64,000 bases of DNA, taken from NCBI GenBank assembly GCA_014799385.1, contig JAAVIC010000027.1:62001-126000 (forward strand). Direction: 5' to 3'. The notes under the pieces are model-generated. The model was not told the DNA's origin and made no database searches. It saw only the letters and a list, made by a program, of their open reading frames with translations. This DNA comes from Oscillospiraceae bacterium (GTDB lineage Bacteria; Bacillota; Clostridia; Oscillospirales; Ruminococcaceae). Numbering within the stretch: position 1 is the stretch's first letter; each line of letters begins with the position of its first letter. The position numbers and the translations under genes are program-made. Shown in pieces: positions 57,371 to 64,000 of this stretch.

Positions 57371-58152
57371 GCCTTTATCAATCTAAGCGCGTTTTCGCTC
57401 AGAATCAGCTCGCGTTCGCGGTCGGTAAGCGGCAGACGGTCGAATCGCTCCAATTCCTCTTTCGCGCTCCACATCGGGTAATCCGTTCCCCACATCACAC
57501 GGTGAACCCCGATTTTACGGATCAACTCCGCTGCGTGTTCGGGAGTCATAGCATACAGCGAGCTTGAACAATCCGTATAGATTCCGCTGTGGTCAAAAAG
57601 CTCCGCGCCCCTATCCCACATAGACCAACCCGCAAAATGCGCGCCGATTACAGTCAGATTCGGGAATTTTTTCACAACGTTCAGCAGCCGCTCCGGGGAC
57701 GAATAATCATAGCGGCTATCGCCGATATGGAACAAAATCGGCAGTCCGAGCCTTTGCGCGTTCTCGTAAATCGGGAACGCTTTTTCATCATCGATGTTGA
57801 ACTTCTGAAAATCACTGTGGAGCTTGATCCCTTTCAAGCCGAGCGCGTATATCCGCTCGATTTCGCCCTCTATGTCCTCGAAATCGGGGTGCATTGCGCC
57901 GAATCCAATCAACTTATCGGGAAATTTTTCCACGCTTTGGGCAATGAAGTTGTTGATGGAAACCACCTGCGTCGGAACGGTCGCAACGGACTGAACGATA
58001 AATCGGTCAACTCCCGCTTCCCCGCCCTCTCGCAGTAGGGTTTCAAGCGTTCCGTTATAATCCACCTTCATATCGTAAAAGCTGCCGATTCCCGTTGCTG
58101 CTTTCTCGGCAATCTTATTTGGAAAAATATGCGCGTGCGCGTCTATAATCAT
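57367..58152 (-). CDS. Amidohydrolase family protein (amidohydro_2)
   Basis: The 261-residue TIM-barrel metal-dependent hydrolase has the N-terminal H-x-H metal motif (IDAHAHIFP), a Lys/His-containing middle (GIKLHSDFQKF, FHIGDSRYD, VIGAHFAGW) and the C-terminal TDYPMW with the catalytic Asp. This is the amidohydro_2 (decarboxylase-like) branch of the amidohydrolase superfamily. The substrate is unknown. It begins 14 bp after dcd and is transcribed with queA-dcd. Confidence 0.85.
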   Translation of the reverse strand: MIIDAHAHIFPNKIAEKAATGIGSFYDMKVDYNGTLETLLREGGEAGVDRFIVQSVATVPTQVVSINNFIAQSVEKFPDKLIGFGAMHPDFEDIEGEIERIYALGLKGIKLHSDFQKFNIDDEKAFPIYENAQRLGLPILFHIGDSRYDYSSPERLLNVVKKFPNLTVIGAHFAGWSMWDRGAELFDHSGIYTDCSSSLYAMTPEHAAELIRKIGVHRVMWGTDYPMWSAKEELERFDRLPLTDRERELILSENALRLIKA

Positions 58153-58166
58153 AAAAAGTACGCTCC

Positions 58167-58688
58167 CTATTCAAAATCCTTAAACATCATACTCGGCTGA
58201 ACGCTCGAATTATTTTGATACTTCCCTCCGTCATATGTCACGGAGCAATCGCCCTCAACGGTGTGATAATATATCTGGCAAACCTGTGCGCCTGCGTAAA
58301 TCCGAATCGGCTGAATGCAGAAAATCTCCAGCGTCCAATACCCAGCGAATCCAATATCGCCGAATCCCGCCGTTACGTGAATAAACAGGCCCAGCCGTCC
58401 CGTGGAGCTGCGCCCCTCCAGCATGGGAACATAACCCTCCGTGCGGGTAAATTCAGCCGTTCTTCCGAGATATAATCTTCCCGGTTCGAGAACAATTCCC
58501 TTGGGTGGTATAGTAATGCGCTTTACGGGGTTTTCGCGTTTCATATCCAAAGAATCTTGCTCATAAACCAAAAGCTCATCGGCAAGCGAGAGATTATAGC
58601 TGTTAGGATTTATTCTGCGCTCGTCAAACGGTTCTATGAATATCTTTTTATTTATCTGACGTTTTATTTCATTTCCCGATAAAATCAT
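58167..58688 (-). CDS. dcd: dCTP deaminase
   Basis: A 173-residue trimeric dCTP deaminase with INPNSYNLSL near the N-terminus and the catalytic motif EGRSSTGRLGLFIHVTAGFGD (split as RSSTGRLGL and VTAGFGD) bearing the active-site Glu/Arg/Ser. It converts dCTP to dUTP for thymidylate synthesis. No fused dUTPase-specific insertions are obvious. GAAGAGGAAC precedes the ATG. It is positioned 76 bp after queA on the same strand. In that gap an ACGGTTT-type stem-loop is seen. Confidence 0.92.
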   Translation of the reverse strand: MILSGNEIKRQINKKIFIEPFDERRINPNSYNLSLADELLVYEQDSLDMKRENPVKRITIPPKGIVLEPGRLYLGRTAEFTRTEGYVPMLEGRSSTGRLGLFIHVTAGFGDIGFAGYWTLEIFCIQPIRIYAGAQVCQIYYHTVEGDCSVTYDGGKYQNNSSVQPSMMFKDFE

Positions 58689-58764
58689 CTGTAAGTTCCT
58701 CTTCCTTGATTTGTACGGTTTGCCTTGACTGCGACAGGGTAAACCGTCAATAATTCGGTGCTTC

Positions 58765-59817
58765 TTAAACTATCATCATACAATCTCCGAACGAAAAGAA
58801 TCTGTACCGCTCTTCGATGGCGATTTGATACGCTGAGAGGGTCTTTTCGCGACCTAAAAACGCACTGACAAGCATTATCAGCGTGCTTTCGGGAAGGTGG
58901 AAATTGGTGATCAGCCCGTCAATGCACTTGAACTCGTATCCCGGGTAGATGAAAATACTTGTGTCATCAACCGATTTTCCGCTTTGCGCCGCGCTTTCCA
59001 GTGTGCGGCATGAGGTCGTTCCCACGGCTATCACTCGTCCGCCGCGTTCCTTGCACGCGCGTATCTTCTCGGCGGTTTCGGGCGGAATCGAATAATGCTC
59101 GGTGTGCATTTTGTGGTTGAGAATGTCGTCCTCCTTGACGGGGCGGAACGTTCCCAAACCAACGTGGAGCGTTACATACGCAGTGTCCACGCCCATTTCG
59201 CGAATCTGCGCGAACTCCTTTTCGGTGAAGTGCAGTCCCGCGGTCGGTGCGGCGGCAGAGCCCGTTTCGCGGCAATATATCGTATTGTAGCGGTCGTTGT
59301 CCTTGAGCTTTTCGGTAATATACGGCGGTAACGGCATTTGACCGATTCGGTCGAGAATATCGAAAAAATCCCCCTCAAAGCTGAACCTTACCAAGCGATT
59401 TCCGCCGTCAACCGTGTCCAGGACCTCGGCGGACAAGCCCTCCGGGAAATCCACAACAGCCCCCGGCTTCAGTCGTCTGCCTGGTTTTACCATGGTTTCC
59501 CAATCGGTAAGAGAGTTCCGCTTCAACAGCAAAAACTCGCACGGAACGCCCGCATATCCTGTTTCCTTTGGGGCAACGGAAGCAACATCCTTGTTGATAC
59601 GCTTTGTCCCGTAAATCCGCGCCGGAAACACCTTGCTGTCATTCATAACCAGCAAATCACCCTTTTTCAGGTAATCGCATATGTTATAAAAGCGGTCGTG
59701 AACGATTTCGCCGCTTTTCCTGTCGATCTTCATCAACCGCGAGCTGTCGCGCGGTTCTGCGGGAGTCTGCGCGATAAGCTCCTCGGGGAGTTCGTAATAA
59801 AAGTCACTTTTTAACAT
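58765..59817 (-). CDS. queA: S-adenosylmethionine:tRNA ribosyltransferase-isomerase
   Basis: The 350-residue enzyme transfers and isomerises the ribosyl group of SAM onto preQ1 at position 34 of tRNA, giving epoxyqueuosine. The N-terminal [20 protein letters not shown] and the internal TAGLHFT and [10 protein letters not shown] motifs are classic for QueA. GGAGAT precedes the ATG. It is the first gene of the queA-dcd-amidohydrolase run, driven by the promoter at 59930. No preQ1 riboswitch is seen in its leader. Confidence 0.96.
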   Translation of the reverse strand: MLKSDFYYELPEELIAQTPAEPRDSSRLMKIDRKSGEIVHDRFYNICDYLKKGDLLVMNDSKVFPARIYGTKRINKDVASVAPKETGYAGVPCEFLLLKRNSLTDWETMVKPGRRLKPGAVVDFPEGLSAEVLDTVDGGNRLVRFSFEGDFFDILDRIGQMPLPPYITEKLKDNDRYNTIYCRETGSAAAPTAGLHFTEKEFAQIREMGVDTAYVTLHVGLGTFRPVKEDDILNHKMHTEHYSIPPETAEKIRACKERGGRVIAVGTTSCRTLESAAQSGKSVDDTSIFIYPGYEFKCIDGLITNFHLPESTLIMLVSAFLGREKTLSAYQIAIEERYRFFSFGDCMMIV

Positions 59818-59894
59818 TTTTTATCTCCGGATTCATAAATTTTCCAATATATTATACCATATTTTCAGTTCCCAATGAAACGTTTATTTCAGTT

Positions 59895-59920
59895 GGCAGT
59901 TTTCGCTGTACGGTAATAAC
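59895..59920 (-). promoter_or_regulatory. Recurrent initially transcribed motif, queA promoter (diverged copy)
   Basis: Minus-strand GTTATTACCGTACAGCGAAA lies 10 bp after the queA -10. It resembles the leaders at 14761 and 29127 and shares ACAGCGAAAA with 9470. Confidence 0.4.
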
Positions 59921-59929
59921 ATTCTTTAT

Positions 59930-59958
59930 ATTATATCATATAATTTGCGTTTTGTCAA
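59930..59958 (-). promoter_or_regulatory. Sigma-A promoter of queA
   Basis: On the minus strand, TTGACA (59953-59958), a 17-bp spacer and TATAAT (59930-59935), an exact consensus pair. Confidence 0.88.
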
Positions 59959-60010
59959 TTACAGAAAATTAAATCGCGTAAAAGATTTTGTAAAATCCGC
60001 GAAAAATATA

Positions 60011-60039
60011 TTGACAAAAGATAAATAATGTGATACAAT
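60011..60039 (+). promoter_or_regulatory. Sigma-A promoter of the lysine operon
   Basis: TTGACA (60011-60016), a 17-bp spacer and TACAAT (60034-60039). The predicted start is near 60046, just before the riboswitch. Confidence 0.85.
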
Positions 60040-60050
60040 ATAATGTAATT

Positions 60051-60227
60051 GATAGAGGCGCGGAATTGAAAAGTAGCGCGGCGGGCGGTAAATCCGCTTT
60101 ACAGCTTCGGGAGCTGCGGCGCAAAAGGCAATTTCGCCGAGGAATGTACATTTCCGAGAGTGTGCATATCCGGTTGTGCGTCGAACAGGCGTATGACTGT
60201 CATCGAGATGCTTGATGGAGTGCTATC
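60051..60227 (+). ncRNA. Lysine riboswitch (L-box)
   Basis: P1 is GATAG (60051) pairing with CTATC (to 60227). The 5' consensus AGAGGCGCGG..TTGAAAAGTA, the GGCAATTTCGCCGAGGA segment, and the 3' GACTGTCATCGAGATGCTTG-ATGGAG segment match the L-box core. It precedes asd-dapA-dapB, the lysine pathway. Lysine binding would favour the terminator at 60258. Confidence 0.92.
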
Positions 60228-60257
60228 GCAATATTTTGCAGCATTATAAAGCATTTA

Positions 60258-60286
60258 CCGATGACTACGCTCATCGGTTTTTATTT
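60258..60286 (+). terminator. Riboswitch-controlled terminator upstream of asd
   Basis: The stem CCGATGA / TCATCGG with loop CTACGC is followed by TTTTTATTTTA. It lies about 31 bp after the riboswitch P1 and 117 bp before asd. The remaining 60287-60402 holds only small hairpins and the ribosome site. Confidence 0.85.
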
Positions 60287-60402
60287 TATCACGCGGCGCG
60301 CAAAAACAGTTGGATTGCTTATGGCAATTCGACTCCGTGATTGCCGCAGGTAATTACGGCAGTTTGCGGGTTGCAAAATTCAAATAAGAGAGGAAATCAA
60401 CT

Positions 60403-61485
60403 ATGAAACAACAGTACAAAGTGGGAATTATCGGTGCTACGGGAATGGTAGGTCAGCGTTTTGCAACGCTGCTCGAAAACCACCCGTGGTTCAATGTGGT
60501 GGCTCTGGCGGCTTCTCCGCGCTCGGCGGGAAAGACCTACAAGGAGGCTGTCGGCTCAAGATGGCTGATGGATACCCCTATGCCCAAGTCTATGGAAAAT
60601 ATCATCGTTAACGATGCGACCGCAGACGTTGAGGAAATCGTTTCCAAGGTGGATTTCGTGTTCTGCGCAGTTGATATGAAGAAGGACGAAATCAAGGCTC
60701 TTGAGGAGCGTTACGCGAAGGCTGAATGCCCCGTAATGTCCAACAACTCCGCGAACCGTTTCACCCCCGATGTTCCGATGATTATTCCGGAGGTGAACTC
60801 CGACCACGCGGCTATCATTGAGTCTCAACGCAAGCGTCTGGGTACTAAGCGCGGCTTTATCTCGGTAAAGTCCAACTGCTCTATTCAGAGCTATGTTCCC
60901 GCGCTGTCGCCTCTGCGCAAGTTCGGAATCACCGAGGTTCTCGCGTGCACATATCAGGCGATTTCCGGAGCGGGCAAGACGTTTGAAACATGGCCCGAGA
61001 TGGTGGATAACCTGATTCCGTTTATTGGCGGCGAGGAGGAAAAATCCGAGCAAGAGCCGCTGAAGGTTTGGGGTCACATTGAGAACGGCGAAATCGTCAA
61101 GTGCGACAAGCCGCAGATCACCACACAGTGTCTGCGCGTTCCCGTATCCAACGGACACTTCGCGGCGGCGTTCGTAAGATTTGAGAATAAGCCCTCGATG
61201 GACGAAATCAAGAAAATCTGGGCGGAATACAAGGGTGAGCCGCAGGAGCTGAACCTCCCGTCCGCGCCCAAGCAGTTCCTCAACTATTTTGAAGAGGACA
61301 ATATGCCCCAGGCGAAGCTCCACCGCAATCTTGAGGGAGGTATGGCGATTTCTATCGGCAGACTGCGCCCCGATACACAGTACGACTACAAGTTCGTTTG
61401 CTTATCGCACAACACTCTTCGCGGAGCAGCGGGCGGCGCGGTTGAGATGGCAGAGCTGCTTGCCGCTAAGGGCTATTTGGATTAA
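60403..61485 (+). CDS. asd: Aspartate-semialdehyde dehydrogenase (archaeal/fungal-type)
   Basis: The 360-residue dehydrogenase reduces aspartyl-4-phosphate to aspartate semialdehyde. It has the NADP-binding GIIGATGMVGQRF, the catalytic Cys in SVKSNCSIQ (C159) and QAISGAGK. The length and motifs are of the longer, archaeal/fungal-like class that also occurs in Clostridia. GAGAGGAAAT precedes the ATG. It is the first gene of the lysine-riboswitch operon. Confidence 0.95.
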   Translation: MKQQYKVGIIGATGMVGQRFATLLENHPWFNVVALAASPRSAGKTYKEAVGSRWLMDTPMPKSMENIIVNDATADVEEIVSKVDFVFCAVDMKKDEIKALEERYAKAECPVMSNNSANRFTPDVPMIIPEVNSDHAAIIESQRKRLGTKRGFISVKSNCSIQSYVPALSPLRKFGITEVLACTYQAISGAGKTFETWPEMVDNLIPFIGGEEEKSEQEPLKVWGHIENGEIVKCDKPQITTQCLRVPVSNGHFAAAFVRFENKPSMDEIKKIWAEYKGEPQELNLPSAPKQFLNYFEEDNMPQAKLHRNLEGGMAISIGRLRPDTQYDYKFVCLSHNTLRGAAGGAVEMAELLAAKGYLD

Positions 61486-61509
61486 ACCTTTGACTGAAAG
61501 GATTATTTT

Positions 61510-62403
61510 ATGAGTAAGACTATTTTTACAGGATGCGCTACCGCTATCGCTACGCCTATGCACACTGACGGCAGCATCAACTATGAGGAATTTGGTAAGC
61601 TGATTGACTGGCAGATTGAAAACGGAATCGACGGGCTTGTTATATGCGGAACAACCGGCGAATCCGCGACTATGACGGACGAGGAGCACCGCGAGGTTAT
61701 CCGTTACGGAATCGAGCGCGTGAACCACCGCGTTCCCGTAATCGCGGGCGCGGGCAGCAACGATACCGCCTATGCCGTAGAGCTTTCCAAAGAGGCGGAG
61801 AAAATGGGCGCAGACGCGCTGCTCCAAGTAACTCCGTATTACAACAAAGCGTCGCAGAGAGGCTTGGTTAAGCACTTCTCCGCTATCGCAGACGCGGTGA
61901 ATATTCCGATTGTGCTGTACAACGTTCCGTCCAGAACAGGCGTAAACATCGGCATTGACGCGTATAAGGAGCTTGCAAAGCACCCGAATATCACCGCAGT
62001 AAAAGAATCGTCGGGCAATATGGGCACTGTTGCGCAGATTTCGGCTTACACCGATCTGGATATCTACTCCGGCAACGATGACGAGGCTCTATGCTGTCTG
62101 GCTCTCGGCGGTAAAGGTTTGATTTCCGTAACCGCCAATGTTGCTCCGCGTGAGAAGCACAACGAGATTATGAAGTTCCTTGAGGGCAAGCACAGCGAGG
62201 CTCTTGAGATTCAGAAAAAGCTGCTTGCGCTGGATAAGGCGATGTTTATGGACGTAAACCCGATTCCCGTAAAGGCGGCGCTGAACATTATGGGATTTTC
62301 CGCAGGCGAATGCCGTCTGCCGCTGTGCACAATGACGGTTGAGCAAGTTGAAAAGCTCACCCGTATTATGACGGAGCTTGGTTTGGCGGGAACGATTTCG
62401 TAA
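61510..62403 (+). CDS. dapA: 4-hydroxy-tetrahydrodipicolinate synthase
   Basis: A 297-residue class I aldolase-fold enzyme condensing pyruvate with aspartate semialdehyde. TTGES (48-52), Y137 (IVLYNVPSRTG) and the Schiff-base Lys K165 (AVKESSG) are all present. AAAGGATTATT precedes the ATG. It follows asd by 24 bp and precedes dapB by 19 bp. Its product also leads to dipicolinate, needed for spores. Confidence 0.96.
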   Translation: MSKTIFTGCATAIATPMHTDGSINYEEFGKLIDWQIENGIDGLVICGTTGESATMTDEEHREVIRYGIERVNHRVPVIAGAGSNDTAYAVELSKEAEKMGADALLQVTPYYNKASQRGLVKHFSAIADAVNIPIVLYNVPSRTGVNIGIDAYKELAKHPNITAVKESSGNMGTVAQISAYTDLDIYSGNDDEALCCLALGGKGLISVTANVAPREKHNEIMKFLEGKHSEALEIQKKLLALDKAMFMDVNPIPVKAALNIMGFSAGECRLPLCTMTVEQVEKLTRIMTELGLAGTIS

Positions 62404-62422
62404 TTTTGAAAGGATTGTTAAA

Positions 62423-63181
62423 ATGGTAAAAATCGCCATAACAGGTGCCTGTGGGCATATGGGAAAAGTCATTGCGGAGTTGATTTCCGAGCGCGCGGAC
62501 TGTACGGTCTGCGCGGGAATCGACACTGCGGGCGAGCAGTACGGCGAATTTCCCGTTATTAAAAGCGTGTTCGATTTGCCCGAAAAGCCCGATGTGATTA
62601 TTGATTTTTCGCACCCCTCGGCTCTGCCCGACTTGCTGTCCTATTGCAATATGAACAGCGTTCCGCTGGTTATCGGAACTACGGGATATTCGGACGAGGA
62701 AAAGTCCAAAATTACTGCCGCCTCCGCGCAGATTCCGATTTTCTTCACATTTAATATGTCGCTCGGAATCAATCTGTTAGCGGAGCTTGCAAAAAAAGCG
62801 GCTCAAGTGTTGGGCGGACAGTTCGATATCGAAATTGTGGAAAAGCACCACAACCGCAAAAAGGACGCTCCCTCGGGCACGGCAATTATGCTGGCGGACG
62901 CTATCAACGAGGAGCTTGGCAACAAGAACCGCCTGGTTTACGACCGTCACTCCGTGCGCAAGCCGCGCGACAAGGACGAAATCGGTATGCACTCAGTGCG
63001 CGGCGGCACGATTGTCGGCGAACACGAGATTATTTTCGCGGGGCACGATGAGGTGATTACGCTGTCACACTCGGCTCAATCACGCGAGGTGTTTGCGGCG
63101 GGAGCGGTAAACGCGGCGGTTTTCCTCAGCGGCAAGTCTGCGGGAATGTACGATATGAGCAATCTCATTAAGGAGGACTGA
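62423..63181 (+). CDS. dapB: 4-hydroxy-tetrahydrodipicolinate reductase
   Basis: A 252-residue reductase starting at the ATG at 62423 (AAAGGATTG upstream; earlier in-frame codons overlap dapA). It has the N-terminal nucleotide-binding ITGACGHMGKVI and the catalytic EKHHNRKKDAPSGTA motif with His and Lys. It makes tetrahydrodipicolinate. It is third in the lysine operon. Confidence 0.95.
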   Translation: MVKIAITGACGHMGKVIAELISERADCTVCAGIDTAGEQYGEFPVIKSVFDLPEKPDVIIDFSHPSALPDLLSYCNMNSVPLVIGTTGYSDEEKSKITAASAQIPIFFTFNMSLGINLLAELAKKAAQVLGGQFDIEIVEKHHNRKKDAPSGTAIMLADAINEELGNKNRLVYDRHSVRKPRDKDEIGMHSVRGGTIVGEHEIIFAGHDEVITLSHSAQSREVFAAGAVNAAVFLSGKSAGMYDMSNLIKED

Positions 63182-63184
63182 ACA

Positions 63185-63631
63185 ATGAAGATTGAAGTTA
63201 CCGAAAACGTCTCTGCGGTTTCTTTCAACAACATTCCGCTTAACAAGACAATTATGGAGGACACACTGAAAATCGTTGCGGACGCGGAAATCAATGTGGA
63301 TATGATTTCCATGACTGCGCCGACCTCGGAGATTTTCAGTTTCGGGTTCACGATGAACGATGAGGACACTCCAAAGCTGTTGGGAGTTATGCCCAAGTTG
63401 CGCGAAAAGGAATCCGTTGTGCCGATGATCAACAGCTCCAACCGCAAAATCGTTATCAAAACCAATGAGATGACCGAAACTATCGGTTTTGCGGCGCGCG
63501 TTTTCGAAATTCTCAACCGCCTTGACGCGATGATTCTGCTTATTACCACGGGTGTTGACGAAATCTCCGTGCTGATTCGCGACGCAGATGCCGATGCGGT
63601 TGTAGCGGCATTCGAGAAGGAGTTCGGCTGA
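63185..63631 (+). CDS. Stand-alone ACT-domain protein (aspartokinase regulatory-domain-like)
   Basis: A 148-residue protein with two consecutive ACT-type modules. The second, 'GFAARVFEILNRLDAMILLITTG' and 'ISVLIRDADADAVVAAFEKEF', aligns well with the last ACT domain of aspartokinases. There is no kinase domain. It begins 3 bp after dapB, with GGAGGACTG as binding site. It may be a lysine- or threonine-sensing regulatory subunit for an aspartokinase encoded elsewhere, or a free metabolite sensor. Confidence 0.8.
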   Translation: MKIEVTENVSAVSFNNIPLNKTIMEDTLKIVADAEINVDMISMTAPTSEIFSFGFTMNDEDTPKLLGVMPKLREKESVVPMINSSNRKIVIKTNEMTETIGFAARVFEILNRLDAMILLITTGVDEISVLIRDADADAVVAAFEKEFG

Positions 63632-63632
63632 T

Positions 63633-64000
63633 ATGATCACAAAGTTGATTTGGCTCGCCGAGTCCGCCGTGTCTTCGGTATCGGAGGCGGTCTCCGACAC
63701 CGAAGGCCACGAGCCAACGCTGGGCGACGCAGTTACGGGAATCGTGGACAATCCCGAAGAAACCATCTCAGCGCTGAACGAGTTCTTCGGAAATATCGGC
63801 AAAGCGATGTTGGGAATGGTCCCGAAAATCATTTTCGCCGTAATAATACTGATTATCGGACTGATTATCACCAAGCTGTCGCTGAAGCTGCTTTCAAAGG
63901 GGCTGTCGAAATCCAAAATGGAAGTGACAGTCACCAAATTCACCACGCAGCTCCTTAAAATCATTATGTACGTGCTGTTGATAACGATCGTGCTGTCGAT
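63633..64000 (+). CDS. MscS-family mechanosensitive channel, N-terminal part (3' truncated by window edge)
   Basis: The frame opens at the ATG at 63633, one base after the ACT gene stop, and remains open to the window end (122 codons). An extracytoplasmic acidic N-terminus (about 10-60) is followed by a TM helix (about 66-85, PKIIFAVIILIIGLIITKL), a basic loop with KSKMEVT and a second TM segment (LLKIIMYVLLITIVLS). This is the start of the MscS small-conductance channel fold. The pore helix and beta domain lie outside the window. Confidence 0.75.
   Translation, partial: MITKLIWLAESAVSSVSEAVSDTEGHEPTLGDAVTGIVDNPEETISALNEFFGNIGKAMLGMVPKIIFAVIILIIGLIITKLSLKLLSKGLSKSKMEVTVTKFTTQLLKIIMYVLLITIVLS

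Noticed and set aside
59818-59960. preQ1 riboswitch before queA
   Set aside because: No preQ1-I or -II core found; the leader instead carries the motif shared with tepA and the yfhO operon.
60030-60215. 61-codon open frame upstream of asd
   Set aside because: It lies inside the lysine riboswitch, whose RNA structure explains the sequence.

Overview
The window looks like a chromosomal segment of an anaerobic, spore-forming member of the Clostridia, most like the Oscillospirales/Ruminococcaceae. The reasons are a SpoIVA gene next to a SipL-like SPOCS+LysM gene, an alpha/beta small acid-soluble spore protein, a TepA-type ClpP-like protease, class III (anaerobic) ribonucleotide reductase with its activase, and numerous near-consensus sigma-A promoters with 17-bp spacers and strong Shine-Dalgarno sequences. 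Base composition is moderate, with visibly AT-richer stretches (about 22.6-23.4 kb, 32.3-33.2 kb, 35.0-35.7 kb, 52.0-53.0 kb) that may have been acquired. There is no CRISPR array, rRNA or intact insertion sequence. One tRNA gene (tRNA-Ser CGA) is present.

Layout. 0-2.4 kb (+): end of a DnaD-like gene, a DnaC-type helicase loader and a phosphofructokinase. 2.5-9.4 kb (-): an Rpn-type PD-(D/E)XK protein, nrdG-nrdD, and an envelope operon with two paralogous SGNH hydrolases and a DUF4358 lipoprotein. 9.5-14.6 kb (-): ftsK/spoIIIE, uppP, a 45-codon gene and tepA. 14.9-18.1 kb (+): sipL-spoIVA. 18.2-30.5 kb (-): an HPP-like membrane protein, rlmD-type methyltransferase, prfB with two small downstream genes, a seven-gene operon (yfhO, yjbQ, acetyltransferase, PfkB kinase, CPBP protease and others), an MBL hydrolase and a DUF308 protein. 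30.7-32.2 kb: tRNA-Ser, pyridoxal kinase and SASP.

32.3-48.3 kb (-) is the standout: one run of ten genes transcribed as SWIM zinc finger, three tandem HEAT-like paralogues, MoxR AAA+ ATPase, DUF5682, RtcB RNA ligase, HSDR_N-like nuclease, vWA (MIDAS) protein, and an unknown. A perfect sigma-A promoter overlaid by a 17-bp palindrome lies in front. The SWIM/MoxR/DUF5682/vWA core matches the poorly understood MoxR-vWA systems (compare E. coli yehL-yehM-yehP-yehQ). The RtcB ligase, restriction-like nuclease and three constant-N/variable-C HEAT paralogues make this version look like an RNA damage/repair or conflict module.

48.4-60 kb (-): a GntR-controlled ABC-2 exporter with a 24-codon gene, a secreted DUF4105-like protein, a NitT/TauT-type ABC transporter behind a 230-nt leader with uORF and terminator, an AI-2E family transporter, an amidohydrolase, dcd and queA. 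60-64 kb (+): a lysine riboswitch controlling asd-dapA-dapB, a stand-alone ACT-domain protein and the start of an MscS channel.

A family of about 90-110 bp cloverleaf-forming intergenic repeats (at least five copies) is scattered through the window, including inside the ten-gene cluster and between sipL and spoIVA.
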